DNA of 64,000 nt from a virus, in IMG/VR virus record IMGVR_UViG_3300037883_000122, positions 1 to 64,000 of that record. One strand, given 5' to 3'. Shown piece after piece: positions 16,409 to 26,067 of the stretch (position 1 is the stretch's first letter; the number at the start of each line of letters is the position of its first letter). The notes under the pieces were generated by a model, which saw nothing but the letters and a program-made list of their open reading frames with translations, had not been told where the DNA came from and did no database searches. The position numbers were made by a program, and so were the translations under genes.

Positions 16409-18370
16409 ATGACGAATCGCTTCAAAGCAGGCGTGCGCGTGACCATCGACGGTCACTGCCATACGGGCAAAACAATCCTGATGCAGGCTTTCGCGGCCTT
16501 TCTGGAACAATGTGGCTTTCCGGCGGAACAGATCGCTCAATTGTGCGACACGCATGAAGGCGCGCGTATGAAAGGCCAGGATGCTATCGATTACCTGAAG
16601 AAGGCGATTGCCGACGGTCTCTGGAAGGACAACCAGCTGGTCTTCCTCGAGCGCATCGTACCGCGTGCCTTCCGAGCCGATCCGGCCAAGCCGATGATTC
16701 TCGAGTGGGATGCCATGCCGGATCTGTCGCAACACGCACTGCCGCACAATCCGGCGTTTGCGCTGCCACATTCGCAGGTGGAGTTCGAGATGACGAATCG
16801 GCCTTCGAAAGCAGACGCGGTCCGTAACAGCCTGCTGGTGATGCTGAAGTTCGCGGGTGTGATGGCCGCCATCAAGAACTCGCTGCCGCAGGGTGTGACT
16901 GTTCCCACGGATGTCGAGGAATGGATCGCGAAGGCCGGGGTCTTCGCAGAACACACTGATCCGGCACGCTTGGATGCTCCGGACGTGATTGCTGAAACGA
17001 ATCGCGACTACTTCAACGTGTGGGCTGCGGGTGGCGACTCAGTCGCAGGACGTGCAGCTCAAAAACGCCTCATGTTCGCCGGAATGGAAGTTCCTGAGAT
17101 CAAGGGTGTGCGTTTTAAGGATTCGTCCAAGCTACTCCAGCCCAAGCGTTTCTGGCAAGCAGGTTCTCCCGGTGCACTGTTGCTCAACGAAGCAGACCCT
17201 GCTGCAGAACTGACAGCCAGTCTGTGTCGTCGTGGTTATCGCGACTTCTTCGAGGAGCACGCGATCGGTAACTTCGACGTCGTCGATCGTGAACGGGCAG
17301 GGTTCTATTACGATCGTGCCCGTGAGGAGCAGGAGCCGAACAATCCGCACCGGGCGATGATGGAAGTGAGTGTCTATCGTAAAGACAGAGTACCCCTGAC
17401 GAAGGAGGCAGTCGAAACCGCTCGTCAGATGCTCTTCCAATACGATCCGCTCATCATCCTGACGGTCAAGCTGCAGAACTCCAGTCTTTCTGGTGCTCAT
17501 GTCTCGGCCAGCAAGCCGTTGTTCAAGAAGCAACCGCGTGGGATGACCTCCGCCATCTTGCATTTCGATGATGCGCCGTTCCAACCGCGCCTGGAAACCT
17601 TGGCGGACATCACCAAGAACCACTTCGCAGTGCGCGCTACGGACGCTCGTCCTTTCACGCCTGAAGGTGGTTGGCCTGCAGACTTTGATGTTGCACCGTA
17701 TCGCCAGCAGATTCATCCGATCACGGGTGAAACGCTGAATCAAATGGCGGATCGCGCTCAACCGTTCATCAAGACGAAGAACCTGGGCGAACATGTCGCA
17801 CTGGACTACTCGGATCTTCCGGCGGATCTGATGTTTGATCCGAAGTGCGGTGTGCGCTGGAAGACGACGGCTGAAATGGCAGAAACGCAGGCTGAAGTGG
17901 ATCGAATCTTCGACGCTGTGCAGGATGGAACCGCACAAATCGTTCGTGATGGTACCGGTGAAGTCATGATGGTGTTTTTGCCGACACCAGCTGATGAAGT
18001 TCGGGTTCTGAATCCGGAACCGAAGCCCGCGTACTTCAGCGGTATTACGGATGATTCTGCGCAGGCATCGGCGGACGTGAAAGACCTGTTCGCTGAAGCG
18101 CCGCCCATCAGCAAAGGCCTTCAGTTGACTCCGGAGCAGTCGCAGCAGTTCGAAGAGCGTCTAGCCAGACCAGCTCCGCCTACCGAAGCAATGAAGAACG
18201 CGCTGGACAAGCTTCGTTTCGGTGCGCCGGTAGTTAACGCAGAGCCGACGGCGTTCAGTGTTCTCGAGGGTGACAAGTCTTCTGTCCAACCAGCACCTAC
18301 CAGCAACCTGACCAAGATCCACGACGGCGGTACGAACGGCAATCGCTTCTTGCCGCCTTCTGACGAGTAA
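16409..18370 (+). CDS. P-loop protein, 653 aa, function unknown
   Basis: AAGGAG precedes the ATG. The N-terminus has a strand and Walker A motif VTIDGHCHTGKT (residues about 11-22), as in kinases or small NTPases. A following helix ends in CGF, and a second helix (AIDYLKKAIADGL) and strand (NQLVFL) follow, which parallels the layout of the small alpha/beta family just upstream. The next ~450 residues are mixed and unrecognised. The last ~100 residues are Pro/Ala/Ser-rich and probably disordered. It ends at a bidirectional terminator facing the portal gene. A nucleotide-dependent assembly or nucleotide-metabolism role is possible; neither is shown. Confidence 0.7.
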   Translation: MTNRFKAGVRVTIDGHCHTGKTILMQAFAAFLEQCGFPAEQIAQLCDTHEGARMKGQDAIDYLKKAIADGLWKDNQLVFLERIVPRAFRADPAKPMILEWDAMPDLSQHALPHNPAFALPHSQVEFEMTNRPSKADAVRNSLLVMLKFAGVMAAIKNSLPQGVTVPTDVEEWIAKAGVFAEHTDPARLDAPDVIAETNRDYFNVWAAGGDSVAGRAAQKRLMFAGMEVPEIKGVRFKDSSKLLQPKRFWQAGSPGALLLNEADPAAELTASLCRRGYRDFFEEHAIGNFDVVDRERAGFYYDRAREEQEPNNPHRAMMEVSVYRKDRVPLTKEAVETARQMLFQYDPLIILTVKLQNSSLSGAHVSASKPLFKKQPRGMTSAILHFDDAPFQPRLETLADITKNHFAVRATDARPFTPEGGWPADFDVAPYRQQIHPITGETLNQMADRAQPFIKTKNLGEHVALDYSDLPADLMFDPKCGVRWKTTAEMAETQAEVDRIFDAVQDGTAQIVRDGTGEVMMVFLPTPADEVRVLNPEPKPAYFSGITDDSAQASADVKDLFAEAPPISKGLQLTPEQSQQFEERLARPAPPTEAMKNALDKLRFGAPVVNAEPTAFSVLEGDKSSVQPAPTSNLTKIHDGGTNGNRFLPPSDE

Positions 18371-18407
18371 CAGTTTTACCATGGCTGTAGTACTTTGACG
18401 GCATAGA

Positions 18408-18450
18408 GCGAGGACCCTAGGGTCCTCGCCTTATGACCGTCTTTTTTTTT
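18408..18450. terminator. Bidirectional terminator between convergent genes
   Basis: GCGAGGACCC-TA-GGGTCCTCGC (18408-18429) is a perfect 22-base palindrome. On the plus strand it is followed by CTTATGACCGTC and a run of T; on the minus strand by TCTATGCCGTC. It serves the P-loop gene (plus) and the portal gene (minus). Confidence 0.85.
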
Positions 18451-18458
18451 TGGTCTAT

Positions 18459-21311
18459 TTAGACCGGTGAAGGTGCTGCACCCATCGCTTCCGGATCTTC
18501 GTCTTCCGGGTTCAACGGCGATTCGCTACCCGAGCCTGTACCAGCACCCGTGTCAGTCCCTCCGGCTTCATCACCGAAGTCACCGAATCCACCACCTCCG
18601 AAGTCTCCCATCCCAAAGTCGTCTGTGCCGCCACCAGAGGCCGCACCAGCGCCTCCCATGTCCATCCCGCCACCCATACCACCTGCAGCGCCACCATTCG
18701 TCTGGTCGGTCTCCTTACGCTTCTGCTCGTTCAGATTCGCCGCATCCTTGATCGGCTTGATGCCGTTCATGAAGTGGTCGAGGACCTTCGTGACGTTACC
18801 GATGTGATCCTGGAACGAATCCCAGAGGTTCAGCAACGGACGGCCGTCATCATCCAGCGTCGTGAGCTCAGCGAGTTCCGGCATGACGCCATTCTCACCC
18901 AGCCACTTACGGATAAAGTGAGCCTTAGCCACTTCCTTGATGGTGCTGATGTAGTTGCTGACGTCGCCACCCACATCGGCGGTGAACCAGTTCGACGAGA
19001 TGTACGAGTCCAGTGCAGCATCGACCGTCTTGGTGTACGTGTCGAGGGCTGCCACTTGGTTCTCCAGCGTGACCGAGTTCGGCTTAGGCAAGGTGACTTC
19101 CATGCCCATCACGAAGTCGTACAGCAACTGCTGGATCACCAACTGCTTCGGCTGGCTGCCGAGGTTGGTCTTGTACGTCGGGTCGTCCTTGTGCGCTTCG
19201 TCACGTGCCTTCAGGCGTTCGATCACCTTGTCCGCATTGGCTTCGAGAATAGCACGCAGATCTCGGATGAGCTCTTCGTCATTCATCATCACCTTGCGGA
19301 TGTGGTCAGCCAGTTGCGGCTCGATCACTTCCTGAATGTTCATCACACGCTTGGAGAGCAGGATGTTGTTGGTGAGCACCGAGGTCGCAAACTCCGCCTC
19401 GAACGCTGCATCCACGGACTGAGGCGTGAGACCCAGACCCATGATCGAGCGCTTACGCAGGTCGTCATCCAGCTCATTGTCGACCTTCGCGTAGTTGGTG
19501 TTCTTCTCACCGAACTCCACCGTCATGTCAGGCAGACCAGGATGGCCTTCCGGCACGAACTCGAAGCCTGCACGCTGCACCCAATCGACGATGTCCATCG
19601 GACTATTCGTACCAACCGGGAACGCCTGTTGACGCGAGCGCAGGATTTCGTGCACCACACGCTCAAAGGTCTTCTGCGGGTCAGGATCGTGCTCGTCCAT
19701 CTTGATCTTGACTTCGGTCCGACCCATCGAGTTCTTGACTGCCGCCATCACGTTGGCAAACAAGAGCATCGAGCGCAGCGAGTTGATGATCTTCAGGTCG
19801 TCCAGCATCGACTTACCCATGCCGTCGCCGTTATAGCGCAGCGCGAAGTACGTCATGAACTCGATCGGCATGAAGAGCAGCTGCGTGTGTTGCTTAGCGA
19901 GTGCCCGTGCAAACATGATGCGGTACACTTCTTCACGCTTAGCCAACGCCACGCCGTTGCCGTAGACACCATTGCGCAGACGAGCCAACAGATCTTGCTC
20001 GATCATCTCACCGTAGACGCGTGCCGAGTAATCCAAGTGCGCGTTGTTGGTGTTATCGAACCCCTGCATGTTCGCCTTGACCTTCTGCAACATCGCAGAC
20101 GGGAACGAACCGCCGGAATTCATCCGAGCATTCAGTTGCTGGTAGTAGTCAACGTCCGCAATGCGCTGGATCGGGTGACCGTCTTCATCGATCAGGATGA
20201 AGAAGCCCACGTGCTGTTCGATGTTACCCGGCACGAACACCGGGATCACGGCTTCCGACGGCAAGTGCATGATCAGCGGGCTGCCTACAGCACGGCGATT
20301 CAACTGCTCTTGCGTCTTGAGCGTCGTGATCGGCTTGTACTGATAGTTGCGATCCCGATAAATCAGGTTCGACAACTCGCGGTCATTGATCTTCTCCTTG
20401 CGCAGGCTGCCGCCAATCTCATGCACCATGGTCGTACCGTGACCATCGGCCCCGTAGGCTTCCATAGCGCGCATGCCGCGCGAACCCATCAAATCCATGA
20501 TCCGTTGTTCACGAATCTTCTGGTTGACCTGCGGGATCTTGAGCAGCGAGTAGTTATCCGTCACCGTCGTGAAGGTTTCCTGACCCTGGCCTTCGAACGC
20601 CAGCTGCAGTCCCATCTGGGTGTCGTATGCCGTATCGAAGCGATAATCCTGCATCGATTCAAACGAGATCGACGAGCCCTTACGCTCTTCGCGCGGCTTG
20701 TTCTTGATGACCGGACCGAGCAGACCGAGCGGCTTGATCTTGCCCTCGCGATCGAAATGCTCCGTGAGTGACTCCATCGTCACCTTGCGCGGACCATTGA
20801 TCACGTCGTCGATTGCATTCTCCGGAATCACTGCAACCGGATAGCTCCCAGTCTCGAACAGAACGTCACGCAGCAGGCGAGGCAAGACCTGCTTTATTTT
20901 ATAGTTCTGTTCAAAATGGACGCGAACACGATTGGTCATTGCCGTGTTCACTTCCGGTGTGACCAAGTTCTCCGGGGCTTTATAAACCAGCTCCACAGTC
21001 ATCATGTCTTTGGGCGAAAGCACCGAGGACACGAGAATCTGTGCAGCCAGTTCCAACTCCGGAAGCGTCTGCATCACGGTCTGAGCATCAGAGATGTTCT
21101 GAACCGTATTGTCCGAAACGTTCTTCAACGCCTGGATCGACGGATTGTCCGTCGTCATGTTCCCGGTGCTGTCGTAGCGGGGAGGCGTTTTGCCGTGCAC
21201 AAGCTTGCTAACAGTGGCGGCCATGCCAGGGTCCGATCGGACCAGCGACATGGCTGAGTAGCGTTTACCACTGCCAGCCAGCGCAATGGCTTCCTTCAAC
21301 GCTTTGGACAT
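18459..21311 (-). CDS. Portal protein
   Basis: 950 aa; GAGG site before ATG 21311. The domain layout fits large phiKZ-type portals (gp129, from memory): a helical N-terminus, a wing with SYPVAVIPE (about 176), a segment with DYSARVYGEMIEQDLLARL, then PIEFMTYFALRYNGDGMGKSMLDDLK and the long MFANVMAAVKNSMG-type helix of portals. Twelve copies would form the DNA channel at one capsid vertex. The last ~85 residues are unusual: Gly/Met/Asp-rich (GGMGGGMDMGGAG, GMGDFGGGGFGDFGDE) and probably disordered. The gene is divergent from the virion genes at 21378. Confidence 0.78.
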   Translation of the reverse strand: MSKALKEAIALAGSGKRYSAMSLVRSDPGMAATVSKLVHGKTPPRYDSTGNMTTDNPSIQALKNVSDNTVQNISDAQTVMQTLPELELAAQILVSSVLSPKDMMTVELVYKAPENLVTPEVNTAMTNRVRVHFEQNYKIKQVLPRLLRDVLFETGSYPVAVIPENAIDDVINGPRKVTMESLTEHFDREGKIKPLGLLGPVIKNKPREERKGSSISFESMQDYRFDTAYDTQMGLQLAFEGQGQETFTTVTDNYSLLKIPQVNQKIREQRIMDLMGSRGMRAMEAYGADGHGTTMVHEIGGSLRKEKINDRELSNLIYRDRNYQYKPITTLKTQEQLNRRAVGSPLIMHLPSEAVIPVFVPGNIEQHVGFFILIDEDGHPIQRIADVDYYQQLNARMNSGGSFPSAMLQKVKANMQGFDNTNNAHLDYSARVYGEMIEQDLLARLRNGVYGNGVALAKREEVYRIMFARALAKQHTQLLFMPIEFMTYFALRYNGDGMGKSMLDDLKIINSLRSMLLFANVMAAVKNSMGRTEVKIKMDEHDPDPQKTFERVVHEILRSRQQAFPVGTNSPMDIVDWVQRAGFEFVPEGHPGLPDMTVEFGEKNTNYAKVDNELDDDLRKRSIMGLGLTPQSVDAAFEAEFATSVLTNNILLSKRVMNIQEVIEPQLADHIRKVMMNDEELIRDLRAILEANADKVIERLKARDEAHKDDPTYKTNLGSQPKQLVIQQLLYDFVMGMEVTLPKPNSVTLENQVAALDTYTKTVDAALDSYISSNWFTADVGGDVSNYISTIKEVAKAHFIRKWLGENGVMPELAELTTLDDDGRPLLNLWDSFQDHIGNVTKVLDHFMNGIKPIKDAANLNEQKRKETDQTNGGAAGGMGGGMDMGGAGAASGGGTDDFGMGDFGGGGFGDFGDEAGGTDTGAGTGSGSESPLNPEDEDPEAMGAAPSPV

Positions 21312-21377
21312 TTGAACCTCAACGAATGGAGAGCCCTTTGAAACAGCGAGGGCATGTGTAATAAATAGGGGTGCCGC

Positions 21378-23672
21378 ATGGCCACGACTTCGAACCAGTA
21401 CCAGGTCTACTTGGACAGCGTACTTGCTCTGGCCCGCTACATTGTTATCAAGTCGTCGGACACGGCCGATGCGATTAACAACTATGTTAGTACTAGCCTC
21501 GGTCTACCGGTGGATTCCACCGACCCGACGAGCTGGCGCTACTATATGAATTTAGCGGGCCAGTATCATGCTGCTGACCAACCGATGTATGTCGTCTCGA
21601 TGGACACGCTGGAAACCATCGAGTTTACCGTTGCAAATCTGAAGCTGCACCGGGCGACCGCTAAGGCGTATCAGTTCGGACAGCGTGACTATCTGGCGCT
21701 GGTGGCGCAGTATCCGTTGCAGGTAACACTCATCAACGGGATCTTGAATCCCGTGGACGTGCATGCCGCAATCGCTGCCGCCGATGGACAGATCCTGACG
21801 TACCCGAGCGTGCTCGTCGAGTTTAACGAGTACAGCCTGGTGGATAAGTTGCAGCGCTGGATCTACGGCTACAAGACGCGCTGGGTCAACCGAGCTTACA
21901 CAGTCTCGGACAACATGTACGTGCCCTTCACCATGGGGATCATGTACGCGCTGTTGCCCCAGGTGATCCTGAGTCTGCGTCTGGAAGCCTGTAAGACGAA
22001 CGAGGCACACAGCTTCCACGTGCGTCAGTACCTGCTCAGTCACGGTTTGCTGGACGTGTATCTGGACCAGCTCACCACCAAACAAAGTCTCGAGCTATAT
22101 CGGAACATCAACTACCTGGAGCGTAACGCCGGGCAGTCGGAGATCTTCGATTGGCTCGTGGACCATATCATGACCGAGCGGAACCTGCCGCTGGCTAAGT
22201 ACACGATGAAGCATGACGTGTCGCAGTTGCCAGCCCAGCAGTATCCGACCATCACGTTCACACGTGACCCGGTCAACCTCGGCTACAACACGGACAACAT
22301 CAACCAGATCACTCTGGACCAGATGTTGCAGAAAGAGTGGCCGTTGGCTCGGGACAATGAAGCGTTCCAAAGCGAGTTCGAACCTGAGATTCAGGAGAAG
22401 ATGGAGAACTCGCTGTACAACAAGTTGTCGACCAAGGCGCTCGATTCGTCGATGGTCGACTACACGGGTAGCGTACGGTATCCGCTGGATGAGACGCTCA
22501 TCAATAACTGGTTGTGGTTGAGTAGTTTGGGCTACTACGCAGCAGCAATCCAGTTCACGAATCCGGCCACGGGTGAGACTGTGCCGATGTTTGTGAAGGA
22601 TGCGTTTTGTTTGGCCTGGTACGCACTCAATGCTTCAATCGGGATTACGCTAGATCAGATCCCGCCGATGTACGCCAAGCGTGTGCCGCGTCTTCCTGTG
22701 CCGAGCGTGCAGGACATGGCAGCGCTGTGTGACATGACGCTGGTCGACACCACTACGCTTCAGGAGATTCACGACCTGATGCCGGTGATTCAACCGCCGT
22801 CGACGTTTCTCTCGACCGAAGCGTTCTACGAATTGTGCGTAGACATCTACTCCGCCGCCAATGAGCAAGATGGCATGGTGTCGCTGCAAGAACACATGGA
22901 GACGCGTGGCTACGTGAAGAACGCCACGAATCTGCTGTGGAGCGATAACCTCTGTCTTGTTGCGGATGCGGGGGATAACTACACGAACTGGTTTGCTGAA
23001 CGCAACCTGGACGTGGCAGCGTGGACCGAGTCGCAATGGGGTGAGTTGTACAATCAGATTGTGGCTGCGGCTACGGGGCAAGATCTGATCACGACGCCCA
23101 GTGTTGCGAACATCCAGAAAGCGATGATCGGGATGATGCAGCAGCTCTCGAGCTACTCCATCCAGTTCATGCAGGAGATCAATAACTCGACGATTGTGCC
23201 TAGCGATTGGGCTGCGATCCGAGTCGGCGATAACCAGAATGCTCACCAGTCCAATCATGACGAAGCAACGGACCTGGGCATTCGCGCACTGGATCAACAT
23301 CCTCACTTTTACAACAGTGAGGACAATAAGGTCACGAAGTACACGCCGCTGCATGATCAGCACGTTTCGATGCATGCGCACACCAAGTGGCGCTTGCGCA
23401 AGCTCTTCCACGAGACGACGAGCAACCTCCAGCACAGCTTCTTTAATGCTGGTCGGGTGCGTTTTCGGATCGAGGACTGCAGCTGTGATCTGCCTAATCC
23501 GCTGGGTGCAGTACCAGTACCAGGTCTGTGTGACTGGCTGGGTCTGCCGCCTGCGCAGCAGCAACAGATCACTGACATTTGGGGGAGTGACTTCCAGCCG
23601 AATGTGCCAGGCGCGGTCGAACTGTCGACAGTAATCATGTTCACGGGGCTCGTGTACGTGCCTAACTCGTAA
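21378..23672 (+). CDS. Virion structural protein, 764 aa
   Basis: ATG with AGGGG upstream. Large, mixed alpha/beta, with no signal peptide, membrane helix or catalytic motif. The C-terminal ~80 residues are strand-rich and end like a virion component (GAVELSTVIMFTGLVYVPNS). It stands right after the portal gene and before another virion-like protein, and phiKZ has a run of structural genes after its portal gene, so I infer a head-tail or baseplate part. Confidence 0.6.
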   Translation: MATTSNQYQVYLDSVLALARYIVIKSSDTADAINNYVSTSLGLPVDSTDPTSWRYYMNLAGQYHAADQPMYVVSMDTLETIEFTVANLKLHRATAKAYQFGQRDYLALVAQYPLQVTLINGILNPVDVHAAIAAADGQILTYPSVLVEFNEYSLVDKLQRWIYGYKTRWVNRAYTVSDNMYVPFTMGIMYALLPQVILSLRLEACKTNEAHSFHVRQYLLSHGLLDVYLDQLTTKQSLELYRNINYLERNAGQSEIFDWLVDHIMTERNLPLAKYTMKHDVSQLPAQQYPTITFTRDPVNLGYNTDNINQITLDQMLQKEWPLARDNEAFQSEFEPEIQEKMENSLYNKLSTKALDSSMVDYTGSVRYPLDETLINNWLWLSSLGYYAAAIQFTNPATGETVPMFVKDAFCLAWYALNASIGITLDQIPPMYAKRVPRLPVPSVQDMAALCDMTLVDTTTLQEIHDLMPVIQPPSTFLSTEAFYELCVDIYSAANEQDGMVSLQEHMETRGYVKNATNLLWSDNLCLVADAGDNYTNWFAERNLDVAAWTESQWGELYNQIVAAATGQDLITTPSVANIQKAMIGMMQQLSSYSIQFMQEINNSTIVPSDWAAIRVGDNQNAHQSNHDEATDLGIRALDQHPHFYNSEDNKVTKYTPLHDQHVSMHAHTKWRLRKLFHETTSNLQHSFFNAGRVRFRIEDCSCDLPNPLGAVPVPGLCDWLGLPPAQQQQITDIWGSDFQPNVPGAVELSTVIMFTGLVYVPNS

Positions 23673-23717
23673 TCGCCAATAGTGTGATTAAAAACGATTT
23701 CCTTTACGGAGTATCTG

Positions 23718-24599
23718 GTGGATAACATCGTACGTACTGTGTATGGTAGCTATCTGCAATCGTGCCAGCTTTTGGGCTTGCCGTTTGCGCTGGCTGCCAA
23801 TAGCACGCTCAATGAGAAATTTGGTGTGCAAGCCGGGGTCCCGCCTAATAGCGGGGTGCTGCCCAACTGCCGATATTTCGCGATCGGCAATGGCGGCCAC
23901 AAGCTGTCGGTAACGAACGGCTTGTACATTCCTGAACCGATTCAGCACATGACGACGGATGCGGCGCTGTTCAACCATCTGCCGTTTGTGCTGCGTGAGC
24001 CGAGCAACGATCTGACAGCAACCCAGCGCGCGAACTACGCGCTGCGCGTGGCGGAAGTGCACAACGGGATCAACTACGTTGCGTACTACCTGAAACGCAT
24101 CGACTTCACCAACGTGGCTGCTTCGATGCAGTACAAGACGGTGGCGTCCGATGGTTCGGTGACGACCACGCCGTTTGTGCCGACCACGGCCAACCTCAAC
24201 CCGACGCCGCAAACGCTCTCGACCACAGGCGTGAACGTGGTGACGGGCGACTACGTGATGGCGTCGGCTCCCGTGCCCATTACGCTCACCGCAGATGACG
24301 TCGCAGAAATTTTGAACGTTGCGAATATCATCTATGGTGATCCGAATGCCGCTATCGTCTCGGAGATCGCACTGGTGTCTGGGTGCGACAAGGTGATTGC
24401 AGCAGGCGGGTCGGGTTCGACGACGTTCAACTTCAACGAAGTGATCGCTGCACAAGTCGATTCGTTCATCAATACGTTCTACGCGCTGAACTTCAGCCAA
24501 GACGGGGTGGACAACATCGTCGACTGCGGTGCGGTCGAGCCGCTCTACAAACTCGCCGCAGGGTCGGGTACGACTACGGGCATGACGACGGGCAGCTAA
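23718..24599 (+). CDS. Virion structural protein, 293 aa
   Basis: GTG start at 23718 chosen for GGAG seven bases upstream. The protein has Ala/Thr-rich beta segments (STTGVNVVTGDYVMASAPVPITL) and ends in Gly/Thr repeats (GSGTTTGMTTGS). No enzymatic motif. It lies 45 bases after the 764-aa protein and two bases before the RuvC-like gene. Probably a tail or head accessory protein. Confidence 0.55.
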   Translation: MDNIVRTVYGSYLQSCQLLGLPFALAANSTLNEKFGVQAGVPPNSGVLPNCRYFAIGNGGHKLSVTNGLYIPEPIQHMTTDAALFNHLPFVLREPSNDLTATQRANYALRVAEVHNGINYVAYYLKRIDFTNVAASMQYKTVASDGSVTTTPFVPTTANLNPTPQTLSTTGVNVVTGDYVMASAPVPITLTADDVAEILNVANIIYGDPNAAIVSEIALVSGCDKVIAAGGSGSTTFNFNEVIAAQVDSFINTFYALNFSQDGVDNIVDCGAVEPLYKLAAGSGTTTGMTTGS

Positions 24600-24601
24600 G
24601 C

Positions 24602-25183
24602 ATGTTAGTAATACCGGAAGGTGCATCCCCTGTGGGGTGCATCGCTGGTATCGATCCGGGCTCCGAGACCTTGGGTTTCGGTGCTCTGAAGGTAGACGTG
24701 GTGTCACTCGAAATCATTGAGTCCACTGCGTCTACCTTCGTCGGTTCGAAACTGGCGGACAGTGAAGGATGGTTTGGTGATGTCCACGGGGCTCGGGCAT
24801 CGCGTATTCAAGCCCATGCGGATAACCTGGTTCAGGTGTTCCGTTTTTACCAGCCCAATATGGTGGCTTCTGAATCTCCGTTTTACAGTCAATTTCGACC
24901 TCAGGCATACGGCGCATTGACAGAGACTGTCGATGCGATCCGGAGTGCCCTATGGCGCTATGACTGTTGGCTCAGCCTGTTCATGATCGATCCACCGACC
25001 GTGAAGAAGGCAGTTGGGGCGAGCTCTCATGCGAAGAAGGATGAAGTCAAGGCAGCACTGATGGCGCTACCTGATTTGAACTATAACGGACCAACGCCTA
25101 TCGAAATGCTGGATGAACACTCGGTCGATGCACTCGCAGTAGCGTACTGCCGACTGAGGATCTTACGGGAGCAGCACAGATGA
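24602..25183 (+). CDS. RuvC-like Holliday junction resolvase
   Basis: 193 aa. The RuvC/RNase H fold signature is complete: IDPGS with Asp18, SESPFY with Glu91, a basic stretch TVKKAVGASSHAKKDEV (about 133-149) that matches the DNA-binding loop, and DEHSVDALAVAYC with His173 and Asp176. Such enzymes cut four-way junctions in pairs of nicks; in phages they debranch replicating DNA before packaging. No clear ribosome site, but the start lies two bases after the previous stop, suggesting coupled translation. It overlaps the next gene by ATGA. Confidence 0.85.
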   Translation: MLVIPEGASPVGCIAGIDPGSETLGFGALKVDVVSLEIIESTASTFVGSKLADSEGWFGDVHGARASRIQAHADNLVQVFRFYQPNMVASESPFYSQFRPQAYGALTETVDAIRSALWRYDCWLSLFMIDPPTVKKAVGASSHAKKDEVKAALMALPDLNYNGPTPIEMLDEHSVDALAVAYCRLRILREQHR

Positions 25184-25716
25184 ATCAAATCTCGCTGGAG
25201 ATAAAGGCGGCGATTGCCGCTGCAGTCCTTGTCGTCTTTGCTTTGGTTGCTTGGTTTGGCTGGCATGAGTACAAAGCTCATCTGGCGGACCAGTCCACCA
25301 TGGGGCAGCAAACGCAAGTGATTGCGGATCAGCACAACACGATCCAAACGCAGGCCTCGTCAGCGGCCGTCACCGATACCGTGGTGGCGTCTTCCGTTCA
25401 AGCCGATCAGGCTGCGCAGGCTACCTCTTCCAAGATCGACGCGTGGATCGCTACTCAGACCTCGCAGATCAACAGCAAGTACGCCAATGGTCCGACCTCG
25501 GTGGTAGCACCGACTCCGGCAAGCGGCACGGCTGTCGCTACGAAACCCGTAGCCCCTGCACCTGCCACCGTTTCGGCAGACCAAGCAGGCGATGTCGTAC
25601 CGACCGGTAAGGAAGCGGAAATCAGCGCAGTTCAGCTCACCGGTAGCTGGATGAAGTACTGTGCTGCCATCGGCGATGCGGACCCGAAGTGCGCTTCGGT
25701 GCCTCAGGCACAATAA
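25180..25716 (+). CDS. Inner-membrane spanin-like protein (Rz-like)
   Basis: 178 aa. A single N-terminal membrane helix (about 9-29, AAIAAAVLVVFALVAWFGW) is followed by a Gln/Ala-rich helical stretch (30-105) and a Pro/Ala/Val linker, placing most of the protein in the periplasm. It is followed directly by a lipoprotein gene. This pairing is typical of i-spanin and o-spanin, which fuse the inner and outer membranes in the last step of lysis. Overlaps the RuvC gene stop. Confidence 0.65.
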   Translation: MNQISLEIKAAIAAAVLVVFALVAWFGWHEYKAHLADQSTMGQQTQVIADQHNTIQTQASSAAVTDTVVASSVQADQAAQATSSKIDAWIATQTSQINSKYANGPTSVVAPTPASGTAVATKPVAPAPATVSADQAGDVVPTGKEAEISAVQLTGSWMKYCAAIGDADPKCASVPQAQ

Positions 25717-25731
25717 AGCGAAGGAAAGACC

Positions 25732-26067
25732 ATGAAGAAGATTCTGATGGCGGCGGTGATCGCCACGGTGTTGGCGGGGTGTGGTGCTCAGCAATGCGTA
25801 CCGGACATCAAGAACAACTATATCGGCCCGCCTGATGCGTTGCTCACGAAAGCGCCGGTCGAAGCTCCTCCTGACCAGTCGAGCTATAACACGTTGAGCT
25901 GGAAGGATCGCAGCACCGTGTGGCAAAGTAAGTACGACTCCCAGACGGCGAACGTGGCGACAGCCAACCGGCGACTGGGCTCCCTGGAAGACTGGAAGCA
26001 GCAGAACAACGCGGTGTTTGCTACTGCGCCGCAGGGGGCGAGCAATGCTAGTGCAGCGCGTCCTTAA
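25732..26067 (+). CDS. Outer-membrane spanin-like lipoprotein (Rz1-like)
   Basis: 111 aa with a lipoprotein signal peptide: MKKILMAAVIATVLAGC, lipobox LAGC with the modified Cys at about 17. The mature part is about 95 aa, longer than lambda Rz1, with a helical region (STVWQSKYDSQTANVATANRR). It sits 15 bases after the i-spanin-like gene and overlaps the next gene, so the three are likely co-translated. Confidence 0.65.
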   Translation: MKKILMAAVIATVLAGCGAQQCVPDIKNNYIGPPDALLTKAPVEAPPDQSSYNTLSWKDRSTVWQSKYDSQTANVATANRRLGSLEDWKQQNNAVFATAPQGASNASAARP

